49,904 bases of DNA from the NCBI RefSeq assembly GCF_012395835.1, contig NZ_JAAZSQ010000004.1, positions 20,344 to 70,247 on the forward strand, in the 5' to 3' direction. Both the position numbers and the translations under genes were made by a program. The DNA is from Arthrobacter mobilis (lineage in GTDB: Bacteria; Actinomycetota; Actinomycetes; Actinomycetales; Micrococcaceae). Within the stretch, counting starts at the first letter, position 1. The number at the start of each line of letters is the position of its first letter. The notes beneath the pieces were generated by a model that was given only the letters and a program-made list of their open reading frames with translations, had not been told where the DNA came from and did no database searches. Shown here in pieces: positions 8,366 through 16,702 of this stretch.

Positions 8366-9520
8366 CTAGCCGCGGGGGACGTCCGGGCCGATGGGCCAGC
8401 GCAGCAGCGCCGCCACTGCCTTGCCGCCGGGCAGCGCCCCTTCCGGCACCAGCACCACGCGTGCATCAGTCAGGACGGCGGCCCGCACCAGTGCGGCCGG
8501 TGCATCGAGCTTGCCGAGCACAAGGCCGTTGCCGTCCTCGCCGGCGGTGGCGATCCATGGTTCCTGCGTGAGCGCCAGGACCTTGTGGTCTGCCAGCGCC
8601 TGCTGCTGCAGGATCAGGGTGTCTACCTGCGCCTGCTGCAGGGCGCGGACCACCTCGCCCAAGCCGGAGGCAGCTTCGGCGTGGGGCTGTCCCTGCTGCT
8701 CGGACAGGCGCTCGAGGATGGCCTGCTGCTGCCTGGCCCAGACCCCGGCGACGTGCCTGGAGATCTCGGTCCTGAGCGACTCCCGGTCCGCTCCGCCGGT
8801 ACGGGTGTGGGAATCGATGGTGACCTCGATCGCCCGGCTGGCCTCCGAAAGCTGGTCCGTCACCAGTTCCCGGGCGCGGATGTCCCCGGCGATGATGAGC
8901 AGCTGGGCCCTGGACGTGCGCACCACCCGGTCGATCTCGGCGGCTATCTCATCCGCGTTCCGCCGCCAGATCTCCTCGGTGTGATGCTGGAACCTGCCTT
9001 GGGACCAGCCGCCCGTCGGCACTTTTTTCAGGTTCTCGGTCTCGCCCTCCACCGCACGCTCTTCGACCACCCCGTCCTGCCGGGCGTACTGCAGCCGGAT
9101 CTCGCCGCCGTCGCGTCCTACCTCGGCCACCACGTAGGGAAAGTCATCCCCGCGCTGCTGCAGCAGCGGCAGCAGGTTGGGGATCAGTCCCACTTCGACG
9201 ACGGGCGGCCCGACCATGGGCCCGGGCAGCACCTCGTTCAGCTCCACCGTCCCGTCCCGCACGAGCACGAACCGGGCCACCGGCGATGGCAGCCCGGTGG
9301 CCGGCGACAGGGCCTCCTCCACCGCCCGCAGGTCCGCTTCCGAGGCCCCCTGCTTGTCCAGGGAGTCCCGCACCTTCGCCGGCAGGACGTCCCCGGCCCG
9401 CAGGGTGTCGACGGTACCGGTGCTGGCATCAACGTAGACGGTGGCCCAAGGACCTTCCTTCCTGAACAGCTCGGCATACAGCTTCTCAGGGGAATGGGCG
9501 GTATTGACCTGTTCGGCCAT
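8366..9520 (-). CDS. Rv2629-like archaeo-eukaryotic release-factor-type protein (baeRF family)
   Basis: A 384-residue protein of the bacterial eRF1-like (baeRF2 / Rv2629) family. Visible features are the N-terminal YVDASTGTVDTLRAGD strand region, a central PYVVAEVGRDGGEI domain, WSQGRFQHHTEEIWRRNADEIAAEIDRVV, and a release-factor-like LLIIAGDIRARELVTDQL segment. A C-terminal L7Ae-like domain includes LILQQQALADHKVLAL and RAAVLTDARVVLVPEGAL. Members are linked to stress or hypoxia, but the molecular role is not settled (peptidyl-tRNA or ribosome-related is suspected). ATG at 9520 is chosen because GGAAGG lies eight bases upstream; the open frame extends 26 codons further. Confidence 0.85.
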   Translation of the reverse strand: MAEQVNTAHSPEKLYAELFRKEGPWATVYVDASTGTVDTLRAGDVLPAKVRDSLDKQGASEADLRAVEEALSPATGLPSPVARFVLVRDGTVELNEVLPGPMVGPPVVEVGLIPNLLPLLQQRGDDFPYVVAEVGRDGGEIRLQYARQDGVVEERAVEGETENLKKVPTGGWSQGRFQHHTEEIWRRNADEIAAEIDRVVRTSRAQLLIIAGDIRARELVTDQLSEASRAIEVTIDSHTRTGGADRESLRTEISRHVAGVWARQQQAILERLSEQQGQPHAEAASGLGEVVRALQQAQVDTLILQQQALADHKVLALTQEPWIATAGEDGNGLVLGKLDAPAALVRAAVLTDARVVLVPEGALPGGKAVAALLRWPIGPDVPRG

Positions 9521-9663
9521 GGTGTTTTCCTTCCCTGCCGGGAACAGCCAGTGCAGCATGCGGCTCCCTGGCCGCCCGGCGAAGGGCAGCCGGACCATTC
9601 ACAGCTCGGCCGCGCCGGTGGATCGGCTTGATCCCGGCATCACAGAGTGGAACCTGACGGGGT

Positions 9664-9687
9664 CCGGGCCGCAGCGCTGCGGCCCGG
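9664..9687 (-). terminator. Perfect 24-base palindrome after the 9692 gene
   Basis: A perfect GC-rich palindrome (CCGGGCCGCAGC and its complement) begins four bases after the stop of the small minus-strand gene. It would fold to a very stable hairpin in RNA. There is no clear T-run, which is common for actinobacterial terminators. Confidence 0.5.
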
Positions 9688-9691
9688 TGGT

Positions 9692-9925
9692 CTAGCGGCT
9701 TTCCGGCGAGCCCTCCGGCCCGGAGCCGGTGCCGGTTGCGTCCGGGCCTGCTTCCATGCGCATCGCGTCGCGGACTTCCTGGCTGTCCGTTTCATCCGGG
9801 AGCGGCTCGGTGTCACGCCATTCCTCGGCGTGGGGAGGCTGGTTGCCTTGAATCAGCCCTTGGTCTTCGTGCTTCATCTGGTCATCCACGTGGGGTCCGT
9901 GCTTGTCGCTGCCCCGCTCTGCCAT
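9692..9925 (-). CDS. Small hydrophilic protein, unknown function
   Basis: A 77-residue, very polar protein rich in Asp, Glu, Gly, His and Pro, with no hydrophobic core, probably intrinsically disordered. The reading frame is supported by a strong GGAGGAG six bases before the ATG at 9925 and a terminator-like palindrome just after the stop. It lies between TerC and the baeRF gene on the same strand. Disordered small proteins of this type are often stress-induced, but no family is recognised. Confidence 0.6.
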   Translation of the reverse strand: MAERGSDKHGPHVDDQMKHEDQGLIQGNQPPHAEEWRDTEPLPDETDSQEVRDAMRMEAGPDATGTGSGPEGSPESR

Positions 9926-10053
9926 CGCGATCTCCTCCCGCGTTCAGCGCCGCGAATTGTGTCGATCCGTCCCTTCACCGTAGCACCGGAGCACGGGGGC
10001 TTGAAGGGCCGGAGCATAAATCGATCAGCCTGCTTAGCACATCCATCCCGGGC

Positions 10054-11244
10054 TCAGCGGGACAGGTACTCCGCGTGCTGGCGGTGGGCCTCGGCGACCT
10101 GCTCGCGGATCTTGTCCACATCCTTGGCCCTGTCCCGGTACTTCCGGTCCATCTGGCGGATCTGCGCCTCTTCGGCCACCAGCAGGTTGAAGACCCGCTC
10201 GCGCTCGGCGGGATCGGCAGTGTAGGACAGGTCCAGGTAGGCCGTGGCGTGCCGGCGTGCATTGTTGATGGCCGTCTGGGCCTTGCCGGCCTTGCTCAGC
10301 AGCGAGGCGAAAACCGTCACCACGAGCACACCAACGATGACCGCCAGGGACACCGCTGTGCTGATCTCGACAACCGGCACGGGCTCGCCGCCGTTGATGA
10401 ACGGCAGGTTGTTCTCATGCAGGGCGTGCAGGATCAGCTTCACGCCGATGAAGGCCAGGATCACGGCCAGGCCGTAGGAAAGGTAGATCAGCCGGTCCAG
10501 CAGGCCGTCGATCAGGAAGTAGAGCTGGCGCAGGCCCATCAGCGAGAAGGCGGTGGCCGTAAAGACGATGAACACGTTCTGGGTCAGGCCGAAGATCGCG
10601 GGGATGGAATCCAAGGCGAACATGATGTCGGTGCCGCCGATGGCCACCATGACCAGCAGCATCGGGGTCATCATCCGCTTGCCGTCCACCTCGGTGAACA
10701 GCTTGTCCCCGTCATAGTGGTCCGTGGTGTGGAAGAAGCGCCTGGCCAGGCGGATGATGACGTTGTTGGCTTCCGCGTCGGCATCCTCGGGCTCGGGCTT
10801 GAGCAGGTTGCCGGCGGTGACCAGCAGGATCAGGCCGAAGGCGTAGAAGACCCAGGCGAAGGAGTTGATCAGCGCGGCGCCGAGCAGGATGAACCCGCTG
10901 CGGGCGATGAGGGAGAAGACGATACCGAACAACAGCACCTTCTGCTGGTCCTCGCGGGGAACCCGGAAGCTGGCCATGATGACCAGGAACACAAAGAGGT
11001 TGTCCACGGACAGGGCCTTCTCCGTGATGTAGCCGGCGAAGTACTCCGAGCCCATGTCGGTGCCGCCGAAGATCCAGACCAGCACGCCGAAGACGACGGC
11101 GAGCCCGACATAGACCGATGACCAGACCGCAGCCTCTTTCAGCTTCGGCACGTGGGCCTTGCGGATGTGGAAGAAATAGTCGAATGCCAGCAGCGCAAGG
11201 ATGACGGTGATCGTCACGCCCCAGACCAGGGGTGAAACAGGCAT
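10054..11244 (-). CDS. TerC/Alx-family membrane protein (probable manganese exporter)
   Basis: A 396-residue integral membrane protein of the TerC family with about nine hydrophobic segments. Family signatures are KALSVDNLFVFLVIMASF (acidic residue in helix, near residues 77-94), GTDIMFALDSIPAIFGLT (near 205-222) and the RQLYFLIDGLLDRLIYLSYGLA segment. The two conserved acidic membrane motifs are those proposed to bind metal. TerC/Alx proteins export Mn2+ or help metallate exported proteins. A charged cytoplasmic tail of about 70 residues (from HATAYLDLSYTADPAERERVF) follows the last helix. The leader carries a yybP-ykoY riboswitch, which fits control by Mn2+. Start ATG at 11244 has AAGAGGAA upstream. 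Confidence 0.93.
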   Translation of the reverse strand: MPVSPLVWGVTITVILALLAFDYFFHIRKAHVPKLKEAAVWSSVYVGLAVVFGVLVWIFGGTDMGSEYFAGYITEKALSVDNLFVFLVIMASFRVPREDQQKVLLFGIVFSLIARSGFILLGAALINSFAWVFYAFGLILLVTAGNLLKPEPEDADAEANNVIIRLARRFFHTTDHYDGDKLFTEVDGKRMMTPMLLVMVAIGGTDIMFALDSIPAIFGLTQNVFIVFTATAFSLMGLRQLYFLIDGLLDRLIYLSYGLAVILAFIGVKLILHALHENNLPFINGGEPVPVVEISTAVSLAVIVGVLVVTVFASLLSKAGKAQTAINNARRHATAYLDLSYTADPAERERVFNLLVAEEAQIRQMDRKYRDRAKDVDKIREQVAEAHRQHAEYLSR

Positions 11245-11276
11245 CTGTTCCTCTTTCGTAAGGTAGCGGACAGTTC

Positions 11277-11372
11277 CGCAAGTCTCTCCGCCGGCAGACC
11301 GGCCGCTGCACCCGGCAGGACGTCATCGCCCCGCGTGCTGACGGGCACACCGCTGCGGGATACTCCCTTACG
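11277..11372 (-). promoter_or_regulatory. yybP-ykoY manganese riboswitch upstream of terC
   Basis: On the minus strand the leader opens with CGTAAGGGAGTATCCC and closes with GGAGAGACTTGCG. CGTAAG pairs with CTTGCG to form the P1 stem with one G-U pair. GGGAGTA and GAGAC are the conserved L1- and L3-type loop elements of the Mn2+-sensing yybP-ykoY family, and GC-rich stems lie between them. It ends 32 bases before the terC start, and terC is a classic member of this regulon. A possible -10 (TACCAT) lies at 11381-11386. Recognition rests on consensus recall, not on a covariance-model score. Confidence 0.78.
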
Positions 11373-11419
11373 CACTGCCTATGGTATCCGGTGCCCGGCG
11401 GCTGCCGGAATCCGAAGGG

Positions 11420-12280
11420 TCAGGAATCCAGCACGACGTCGGCAGCCTCGACCCTGCGGTCCGGCACGGTGGTCGGGGATTCCAGGTGCACCGCGCCGGA
11501 GGGGATCATCCCTGCCCCGCCGTACTTTTCCATCACCTGCCACTCGGCGGCCATGTCCTCGCCGGCGTGCCCGGGCGGCAGCCGGTGCCAGAAGCCGAAG
11601 CCGCCGCAGTCCAGCAGCGCCTGCCGGTCATACAGCACGCAGCCGCCCACCCAGGCCACCTTGTACAGCCGCCAGCCGCCCGGCGGGATCTGCAGGTCCC
11701 GGGCCAGGTGCGCCAAATTCGCAGCATTGTGCAGCGTCCAGCGGCCAAAGCCCGGCGAATCCCGGCGCACCCGTTCGGGCAGCACCGGCCCGTCCCACAA
11801 TTCGAAGGGCCGCTGTTCGTCCGGACGCTCGTCCGGCAGGTAGGACAAGCCCTGAACCGCCGCCCCGATGAAACCGCAGCGGGCCTGCCGGATGGCCGAG
11901 ACCATCCGGTGCAGCATGTCCGGCTCCAGCCACACGTCGCTGTCCAGGTACAGCACCAGCGGCGCCGACGCGAGGGACAGCAGATAGTGGCGCTGCTCGG
12001 CCATGCCGCGGCGGGGCAGGTGGTGTTCCAGCTGCACCGGGCGGCCCTGGCAGCGCAGCACGCGCACCATGGCCGCCACCGCCGGATCTTCCCAGACCGG
12101 TTCCGGCTCGGTCTGGTCGCTGAGCACCACCCGGAACCCCGGAGCGTCCTGGGCGGCCAGGCCCGCCAGTGCCACCGCCAGCTCCGCAGGCCGGCCGTAG
12201 CACGGGATGAGCACGTCCACCTCGGCCGGTTCCGGTTCCGGCAGCGGCCGCGCCCAATCGCCCGACCAGCGCCTGCTCAT
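11420..12280 (-). CDS. GT2-family glycosyltransferase
   Basis: A 286-residue GT-A fold transferase. The N-terminus has EVDVLIPCYGRPAELAVALAGL, the nucleotide-binding entry of GT2. The YLDSDVWLEPDMLHRM segment provides the DxD-type metal/nucleotide motif (near residue 113). A later GEDMAAEWQVMEKYG segment resembles the ED base region. There are no membrane helices, so it probably works at the cytoplasmic side of the membrane. Its ATG overlaps the stop of hldE in ATGA, making it the last gene of the ALDH-hldE-GT2 operon. Sugar and acceptor are unknown; context suggests a heptose-containing glycan. Confidence 0.87.
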   Translation of the reverse strand: MSRRWSGDWARPLPEPEPAEVDVLIPCYGRPAELAVALAGLAAQDAPGFRVVLSDQTEPEPVWEDPAVAAMVRVLRCQGRPVQLEHHLPRRGMAEQRHYLLSLASAPLVLYLDSDVWLEPDMLHRMVSAIRQARCGFIGAAVQGLSYLPDERPDEQRPFELWDGPVLPERVRRDSPGFGRWTLHNAANLAHLARDLQIPPGGWRLYKVAWVGGCVLYDRQALLDCGGFGFWHRLPPGHAGEDMAAEWQVMEKYGGAGMIPSGAVHLESPTTVPDRRVEAADVVLDS

Positions 12281-13818
12281 TTTGGCTCCGCCCCCTCGAC
12301 CGCGGACTGGGTGTCAGCCGGGCTGGTACCGCGGATGCGCCTGACCACCGCGCTGGTGGAGTGCTCGGCCACATAGTCCAGGATGCTCACCGTCCCCCCG
12401 TAAGCCTGGACGGCAGGAGTCTCCGCCAGCATCTGCGGCGAGTAGTCCCCGCCCTTGGCATAGACGTCCGGGCGCAGCGCATTGATCAGCGGAATGGGGG
12501 TGTCCGTGTCGAAGACGGTGACATAGTCGACGCAGCTCAAGGCCGCGATGACCGCCGCCCGGTCGGCAATCGGGTTGATCGGCCGGTCCGGCCCCTTCAG
12601 CCGGCGCACCGATTCGTCCCCGTTCAGCGCCACCACCAGCACATCGCCCAGCTGCTTGGCCTGGTTCAGGTAGCGAGTGTGTCCGCGGTGCAGCACATCG
12701 AAGCAGCCGTTGGTCAGCACCACCCGGCGGCCGGCTGCCCGCTCGTCGGCTATCCGGCGCGCCAGCTCGTGCGCCGGCAGCACCGTGTCGGCAAAGCCGC
12801 GCAGGTGGTCCGCCAGGTCCGCCGCGGAGCAGACCGAGGTGCCGGCACGGTGCACGACGACGTCGGCGGCGGCCTGGGCCAGGTCCAGGCAGGTGGTCAG
12901 CGGCAGTCCGGTGGCCCGGGCCAGCGTCAGGGCGGCCACGAAGGTATCCCCCGCCCCGGAGGCCTGCTTTTCCGCCGCCGCCCGCGCCCAGGTCCGGTGG
13001 GTGCCGCCGTCGCGGCGGGACAGCAGCACGGTGCCGTCCTTGTCCAAGGTGACGACGGCGTCGCGGGCACCGGTGGCGTGCAGCAGCTCCGCGCGGCGGG
13101 CGGCCACGGCCTCCGCCCGGTCCATGCCGTGGTCGAACTTGAGCCCGAGCAGCTGGGCCGCCTCCTGGGCATTGGGCGTGACCAGGTCCGGTTGCAGGCC
13201 GGCCCAGGGCCGGGCATCGTGCGCGTCGACGACGACCAGCGGCCTGGTCCCGGCCGCGGCGTACTGCTCCAGGCACTGCCGGAGGGCCTCCCGCACCTCG
13301 CCGGCGAGCGCGCCGGAACCGTAGTCGCAGACCACCACCGCGTCGGCACCGCTGACCAGCCCCGGCACCAGGTCGGCCAGCGCCTGCAGCGCCGGGGCAG
13401 GCAGCCGGCCCGGCTGTTCGTCCAGCCGCAGCAGGATTTGGTCGCCCCCGATGATCCGGTACTTGGTGGTGGTCACGGTATCCCGGCGTCCAAGCACAGC
13501 TGAGGCATCCACCCCGCCTTGGCCGAGCAGGGCGCGCAGCCGCCGCCCGGCGTCGTCGTCGCCGGCCAGCCCGGCCAGCCGCACCCGGGCCCCCAGGGCA
13601 GCCAGGTTCATGGCCGTGTTCGCCGCCCCGCCCGGGGCGTAGTCCCGGCTGGTCAGCTCCACCACCGGGGCCGGGGCCTCCCGGCAGAACCGCTCGATCA
13701 GCCCCGTCCACCAGCCGTCGAGCATCACGTCGCCGACCACGGTGATCCGCGGTGCGAGGGCGGCGAGCCTGCCCGGCAGCCACTCCGAGAGTCCGCGGAC
13801 AGCATCCAGCGCGGCCAT
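12277..13818 (-). CDS. hldE: Bifunctional heptose-7-phosphate kinase / heptose-1-phosphate adenylyltransferase (HldE-like, copy 1)
   Basis: A 513-residue fusion with the HldE layout. The PfkB-type sugar kinase (residues about 25-340) carries ITVVGDVMLDGWWTG, PGGAANTAMNLAALGA and KQASGAGDTFVAALTLA (anion hole GAGD with the catalytic Asp). The nucleotidyltransferase (about 370-500) carries VLTNGCFDVLHRGHTRYL (HxGH) and DVYAKGGDYSPQML. The family phosphorylates D-glycero-D-manno-heptose-7-phosphate at C1 and later adenylylates the 1-phosphate. ATG at 13818 follows GGAGGAG; it starts just after the ALDH stop and ends in an ATGA with the GT2 gene. A second, diverged copy lies at 17413-18801. Confidence 0.9.
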   Translation of the reverse strand: MAALDAVRGLSEWLPGRLAALAPRITVVGDVMLDGWWTGLIERFCREAPAPVVELTSRDYAPGGAANTAMNLAALGARVRLAGLAGDDDAGRRLRALLGQGGVDASAVLGRRDTVTTTKYRIIGGDQILLRLDEQPGRLPAPALQALADLVPGLVSGADAVVVCDYGSGALAGEVREALRQCLEQYAAAGTRPLVVVDAHDARPWAGLQPDLVTPNAQEAAQLLGLKFDHGMDRAEAVAARRAELLHATGARDAVVTLDKDGTVLLSRRDGGTHRTWARAAAEKQASGAGDTFVAALTLARATGLPLTTCLDLAQAAADVVVHRAGTSVCSAADLADHLRGFADTVLPAHELARRIADERAAGRRVVLTNGCFDVLHRGHTRYLNQAKQLGDVLVVALNGDESVRRLKGPDRPINPIADRAAVIAALSCVDYVTVFDTDTPIPLINALRPDVYAKGGDYSPQMLAETPAVQAYGGTVSILDYVAEHSTSAVVRRIRGTSPADTQSAVEGAEPK

Positions 13819-13820
13819 GG

Positions 13821-15218
13821 CTACCGCTCCTCCGGCAGCGGGGAAAGATGGACCACCTTGACCAGGGTAAATTCGTCCAGCAGCTCCGGCCCGTACCCGA
13901 AGCCGCGGCCGCTGTCCCGGCGCGGCTGCGCCGAGCCACCGGGGGCGCCGCCGAAAACGGCATTGATCTTGACCGTGCCCACCGGCAGCGCGGCAGCAGC
14001 CCGCTGGGCATGGGCGATGCTGCCGGTGAGCACCGTCGCGGCCAGCCCGTAACGGCCGGCCGCAGCCAGGTCCAGTCCCTCGGCGAAGCTGTCCACCACG
14101 CTGACCGGCGCCACCGGGCCGAAGGTCTCCTCGGTCATGATCTCCATCTGCTCGGTGCAGTCCAGCAGCACGGTGGCCGGATACCAGGCCCCCGGCCCGT
14201 CCGGCACGCTGCCGCCTTCGGCCGCCACGGCTCCCTGCTCCAGCGCGCCGGCGACCTGGGCCTGGACCGCGGCACGCATCCGGGTGTCCACCAGCGGCCC
14301 GAGCAGCCCTTCCCGGTTCCACCGGCGGGCCTCGGCGGCCAGGGCCTCGCAGAACGGGCCGGCAACCGCCCGGTGCACGTAGATGCGCTCGACGGCGGTG
14401 CAGATCTGCCCGCTGTTGCTGAAGGCCCCGATGGCTGCCTGGCCCGCCGCCCAGACCGGATCCACGCCCTCGTCCACCAGCAGCGGATCGTTGCCGCCGT
14501 TCTCCCGGATCACGTGCGCGCCGGTGTCCATTGCCGCCCGGGCAATGGCGCTGCCGGTGGCACTGGAGCCCACATGCGCCACCACATCGACCTCGGCCGC
14601 GGCCAACTGCCTGCCGACCTCAGGCCCGCCGGAGAGGGTGGCGAACACCCCGGAAGGGAAGACCGGTTCCAGTACCTCGCCCAACAGCAGGCCCACGTGC
14701 GGACAGCGCTCGCTGGGTTTGTGCAGGACCGTATTGCCGGTCACCAGCGCAGCCCCGAGCAGCCCCGCCGCCACCGCCACCGGATCATTCCACGGGGTCA
14801 GCAGCACGGCCACGCCGCGGGGCTGGCGCAGTGTGTAGTCCGAGGCCAGGGCTGCACCGCGCAGGCTGACCCCGCGGTGCAGCGGCCCGAGTTCGGCGTA
14901 CTGCTCCAAGGTGGCCACGGCCGCTTCGACCCCGGCCAGCGCCTGGTCCTGCGGCCGGCCGGTTTCCCGGCTGTTGAGCACCGCCAGTTCACGTGCGGAC
15001 CGGGCCAGCCGGGCCGCCGCCCCGCGCAGCAGCCGGCCGCGTTCGGCCGGGTTCGTGGCGGCCCAGGCGGGCTGGGCAGCGCGGGCGGCGGCGACGGCCT
15101 GGGCGACCTGCCCGCTGGTGGCCGGCGGGACGGACCCGACAACGGTCCCGTCCCGCGGGTCGTGCACGGTGACGGCCGAATCCACGCCGTCGGTCTGAAG
15201 ATCGGTAAGCGGGTTCAT
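13821..15218 (-). CDS. Aldehyde dehydrogenase family protein
   Basis: A 465-residue NAD(P)-dependent aldehyde dehydrogenase, near the usual length. Seen in order: the N-terminal VHDPRDGTVVGSVPPAT segment, LLTPWNDPVAVAAGLLGAAL (N and P of the cofactor/active site loop), HKPSERCPHVGLLLGEVL, VGSSATGSAIARAA, the catalytic Glu in RENGGNDPLLV, the nucleophile Cys in SNSGQICTAVERIYV, and ETFGPVAPV near the C-terminus. The substrate cannot be read. It is first in the operon with hldE and GT2, so an aldehyde linked to sugar or glycan metabolism is possible. ATG at 15218 has AGGAG five bases upstream; an upstream open extension is non-coding. Confidence 0.9.
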   Translation of the reverse strand: MNPLTDLQTDGVDSAVTVHDPRDGTVVGSVPPATSGQVAQAVAAARAAQPAWAATNPAERGRLLRGAAARLARSARELAVLNSRETGRPQDQALAGVEAAVATLEQYAELGPLHRGVSLRGAALASDYTLRQPRGVAVLLTPWNDPVAVAAGLLGAALVTGNTVLHKPSERCPHVGLLLGEVLEPVFPSGVFATLSGGPEVGRQLAAAEVDVVAHVGSSATGSAIARAAMDTGAHVIRENGGNDPLLVDEGVDPVWAAGQAAIGAFSNSGQICTAVERIYVHRAVAGPFCEALAAEARRWNREGLLGPLVDTRMRAAVQAQVAGALEQGAVAAEGGSVPDGPGAWYPATVLLDCTEQMEIMTEETFGPVAPVSVVDSFAEGLDLAAAGRYGLAATVLTGSIAHAQRAAAALPVGTVKINAVFGGAPGGSAQPRRDSGRGFGYGPELLDEFTLVKVVHLSPLPEER

Positions 15219-15538
15219 CTGGCTCCTGCGGAAAGGGACCCGTCCAACCTGCCGCACTGCGGCACGGGTCCGGTGGTCATCGGGCTGGTCCGGTCCCGCC
15301 GTCCGCTGGCGGCGGCGGGTGGCTTCACCAGTCCCATACCCCGTTCCCGCCAGGCTTAGACAGCCCGCGGAAAGATCCTGCCGCGCGTTGCGGACGGCTG
15401 CAGGGTTGCCGCGGCGGGCCGGTGCCCTAGAGTAAGGAGGCGAAAGACCCGCCGAAGAGAGCGGCCAAGGGTCCCGTGCGCGGAGCGTGCGGGCCAGGCC
15501 GCGAACGGGCGGAACCGGCACGGCAGAGGGAGACCTGG
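15219..15538. promoter_or_regulatory. 320-base divergent intergenic region between the ALDH operon and a GT9 gene
   Basis: This holds the start regions of the minus-strand ALDH-hldE-GT2 operon and of the plus-strand GT9 gene at 15539. The only clear structure is the hairpin repeat at 15456-15509. No confident -10/-35 pair or open frame with coding character was found. Confidence 0.5.
15456..15509 (+). repeat. Hairpin-bearing repeat, copy A
   Basis: The block AGAGAGCGGCCAAGGGTCCC, a stem around AGCGTGCGGG, then GCGAACGGG is closely matched at 45926-45982. The stem CCCGTGCGC / GCGTGCGGG pairs with two G-T wobbles, while copy B has the fully Watson-Crick version, so pairing is conserved while bases change. 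It lies in the leader of the GT9 gene, 30 bases before its start. Confidence 0.65.
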
Positions 15539-16702
15539 ATGGAGCAGCGGTACCAGACGGAGTTCGGCGGCGCCGCAGTCATGGATACCGCCGTAGGCCC
15601 GGTGCTGGAGCCCTTCGCGGACGTGAAGCGGATCGCCGTGCTGCGCGGGGGCGGCCTGGGCGACCTGATGTTCGCCGTGCCGGCCATGGAGGCCCTGGCG
15701 GCCGCCTATCCGGAGGCATCCATCACGCTGCTGGGCACCCCGGCGCACGCGGCGCTGCTGGAGGGGTTCCCCGGCCCCGTGGACCGGGTCCAGGTGCTGC
15801 CCTTCGCCCACGGCGTCCGGCCCGGGCCCGAGGACCCGCCGGCCCAGGCCGCCTTCTTCGAACGGATGCGCGGCGAACGCTTCGACCTGGCCGTCCAGCT
15901 GCACGGGGGCGGGCGCTTTTCCAACCCGTTCCTGCTGGCCCTGGACGCCACGCACACCGTGGGCACCCGCACCCCGGACGCGCAACCGCTGGAGCGCTCC
16001 CTCCCCTACATCTACTACCAGAACGAGGTCCTGCGCGCCCTGGAAGTGGTGGGCCTGGCCGGCGCCCGCCCGGTAACCCTGCAGCCGCGGCTGGCAGTCA
16101 CCCCGGAGGAAACCGAGCGCATCCGGCCGCTGCTGCAGCCGGAGCGCACGTCCCTGGTGGTCATCCATCCCGGCGCCAGCGACCCGCGCCGCCGCTGGCC
16201 GGCGCCGTCGTTCGCGGAAGTGGCCGCGAAAGCGGCGCAGGAGGGCAGCCAGGTCCTGGTCGTCGGCGATGCCGGCGAGGCGGACCTGGCCGGCAGTGTG
16301 GTCGCCCAGGCTCGGGCCATTGCCGACGACGGCGGCCGGATCGGTTCCGTGGCCGGCCAGCTGGATTTGCGCGGGCTGCTGGCCGTGCTGCAGTCGGCCA
16401 ATGTCATGGTGGCCAATGACAGCGGGCCCCGGCACCTGGCCCAGGCCGTGGGGACCCCCACGGTGGGCATCTACTGGGTGGGGAACATGATCATGGCCGG
16501 CGCCCCCGGGCGCACCTTCCACCGGATCCACCTGGGCTGGGTCACGCACTGCCCGGTGTGCGGCGTAGACGTCACCCAGGTCGGCTGGAATGCCGAACGC
16601 TGCGACCACGATTTCCCGTTGACCGCGGCGGTCTCCCCCGGGGACGTCTACGCCGACGTGCAGGAGCTTACGGCCACGAGCCTTCTTCTTCGTGGCAGAT
16701 AA
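15539..16702 (+). CDS. GT9-family (heptosyltransferase-like) glycosyltransferase
   Basis: A 387-residue GT-B protein of the ADP-heptose:LPS heptosyltransferase type. The N-terminal domain has IAVLRGGGLGDLMFAVPAME, the GGxGD loop of GT9. The C-terminal domain has LVVIHPGASDPRRRWPAPSF (near residues 202-221) and VMVANDSGPRHLAQAVGTPT, the DSGPxHLA donor-site motif. ATG at 15539 has AGAGGGAG about seven bases upstream. A Cys-rich HCPVCGVDV with a later CDHDFP segment resembles a small metal site and is seen in a subset of GT9 proteins. It is transcribed away from the ALDH operon, and its 3' end overlaps the convergent SDR gene by 35 bases. Confidence 0.88.
   Translation: MEQRYQTEFGGAAVMDTAVGPVLEPFADVKRIAVLRGGGLGDLMFAVPAMEALAAAYPEASITLLGTPAHAALLEGFPGPVDRVQVLPFAHGVRPGPEDPPAQAAFFERMRGERFDLAVQLHGGGRFSNPFLLALDATHTVGTRTPDAQPLERSLPYIYYQNEVLRALEVVGLAGARPVTLQPRLAVTPEETERIRPLLQPERTSLVVIHPGASDPRRRWPAPSFAEVAAKAAQEGSQVLVVGDAGEADLAGSVVAQARAIADDGGRIGSVAGQLDLRGLLAVLQSANVMVANDSGPRHLAQAVGTPTVGIYWVGNMIMAGAPGRTFHRIHLGWVTHCPVCGVDVTQVGWNAERCDHDFPLTAAVSPGDVYADVQELTATSLLLRGR

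Noticed and set aside
13819-14322. Extended N-terminus of the first HldE protein
   Set aside because: The extension lies inside the aldehyde dehydrogenase gene on the same strand in another frame; ATG 13818 with GGAGGAG is the natural start.
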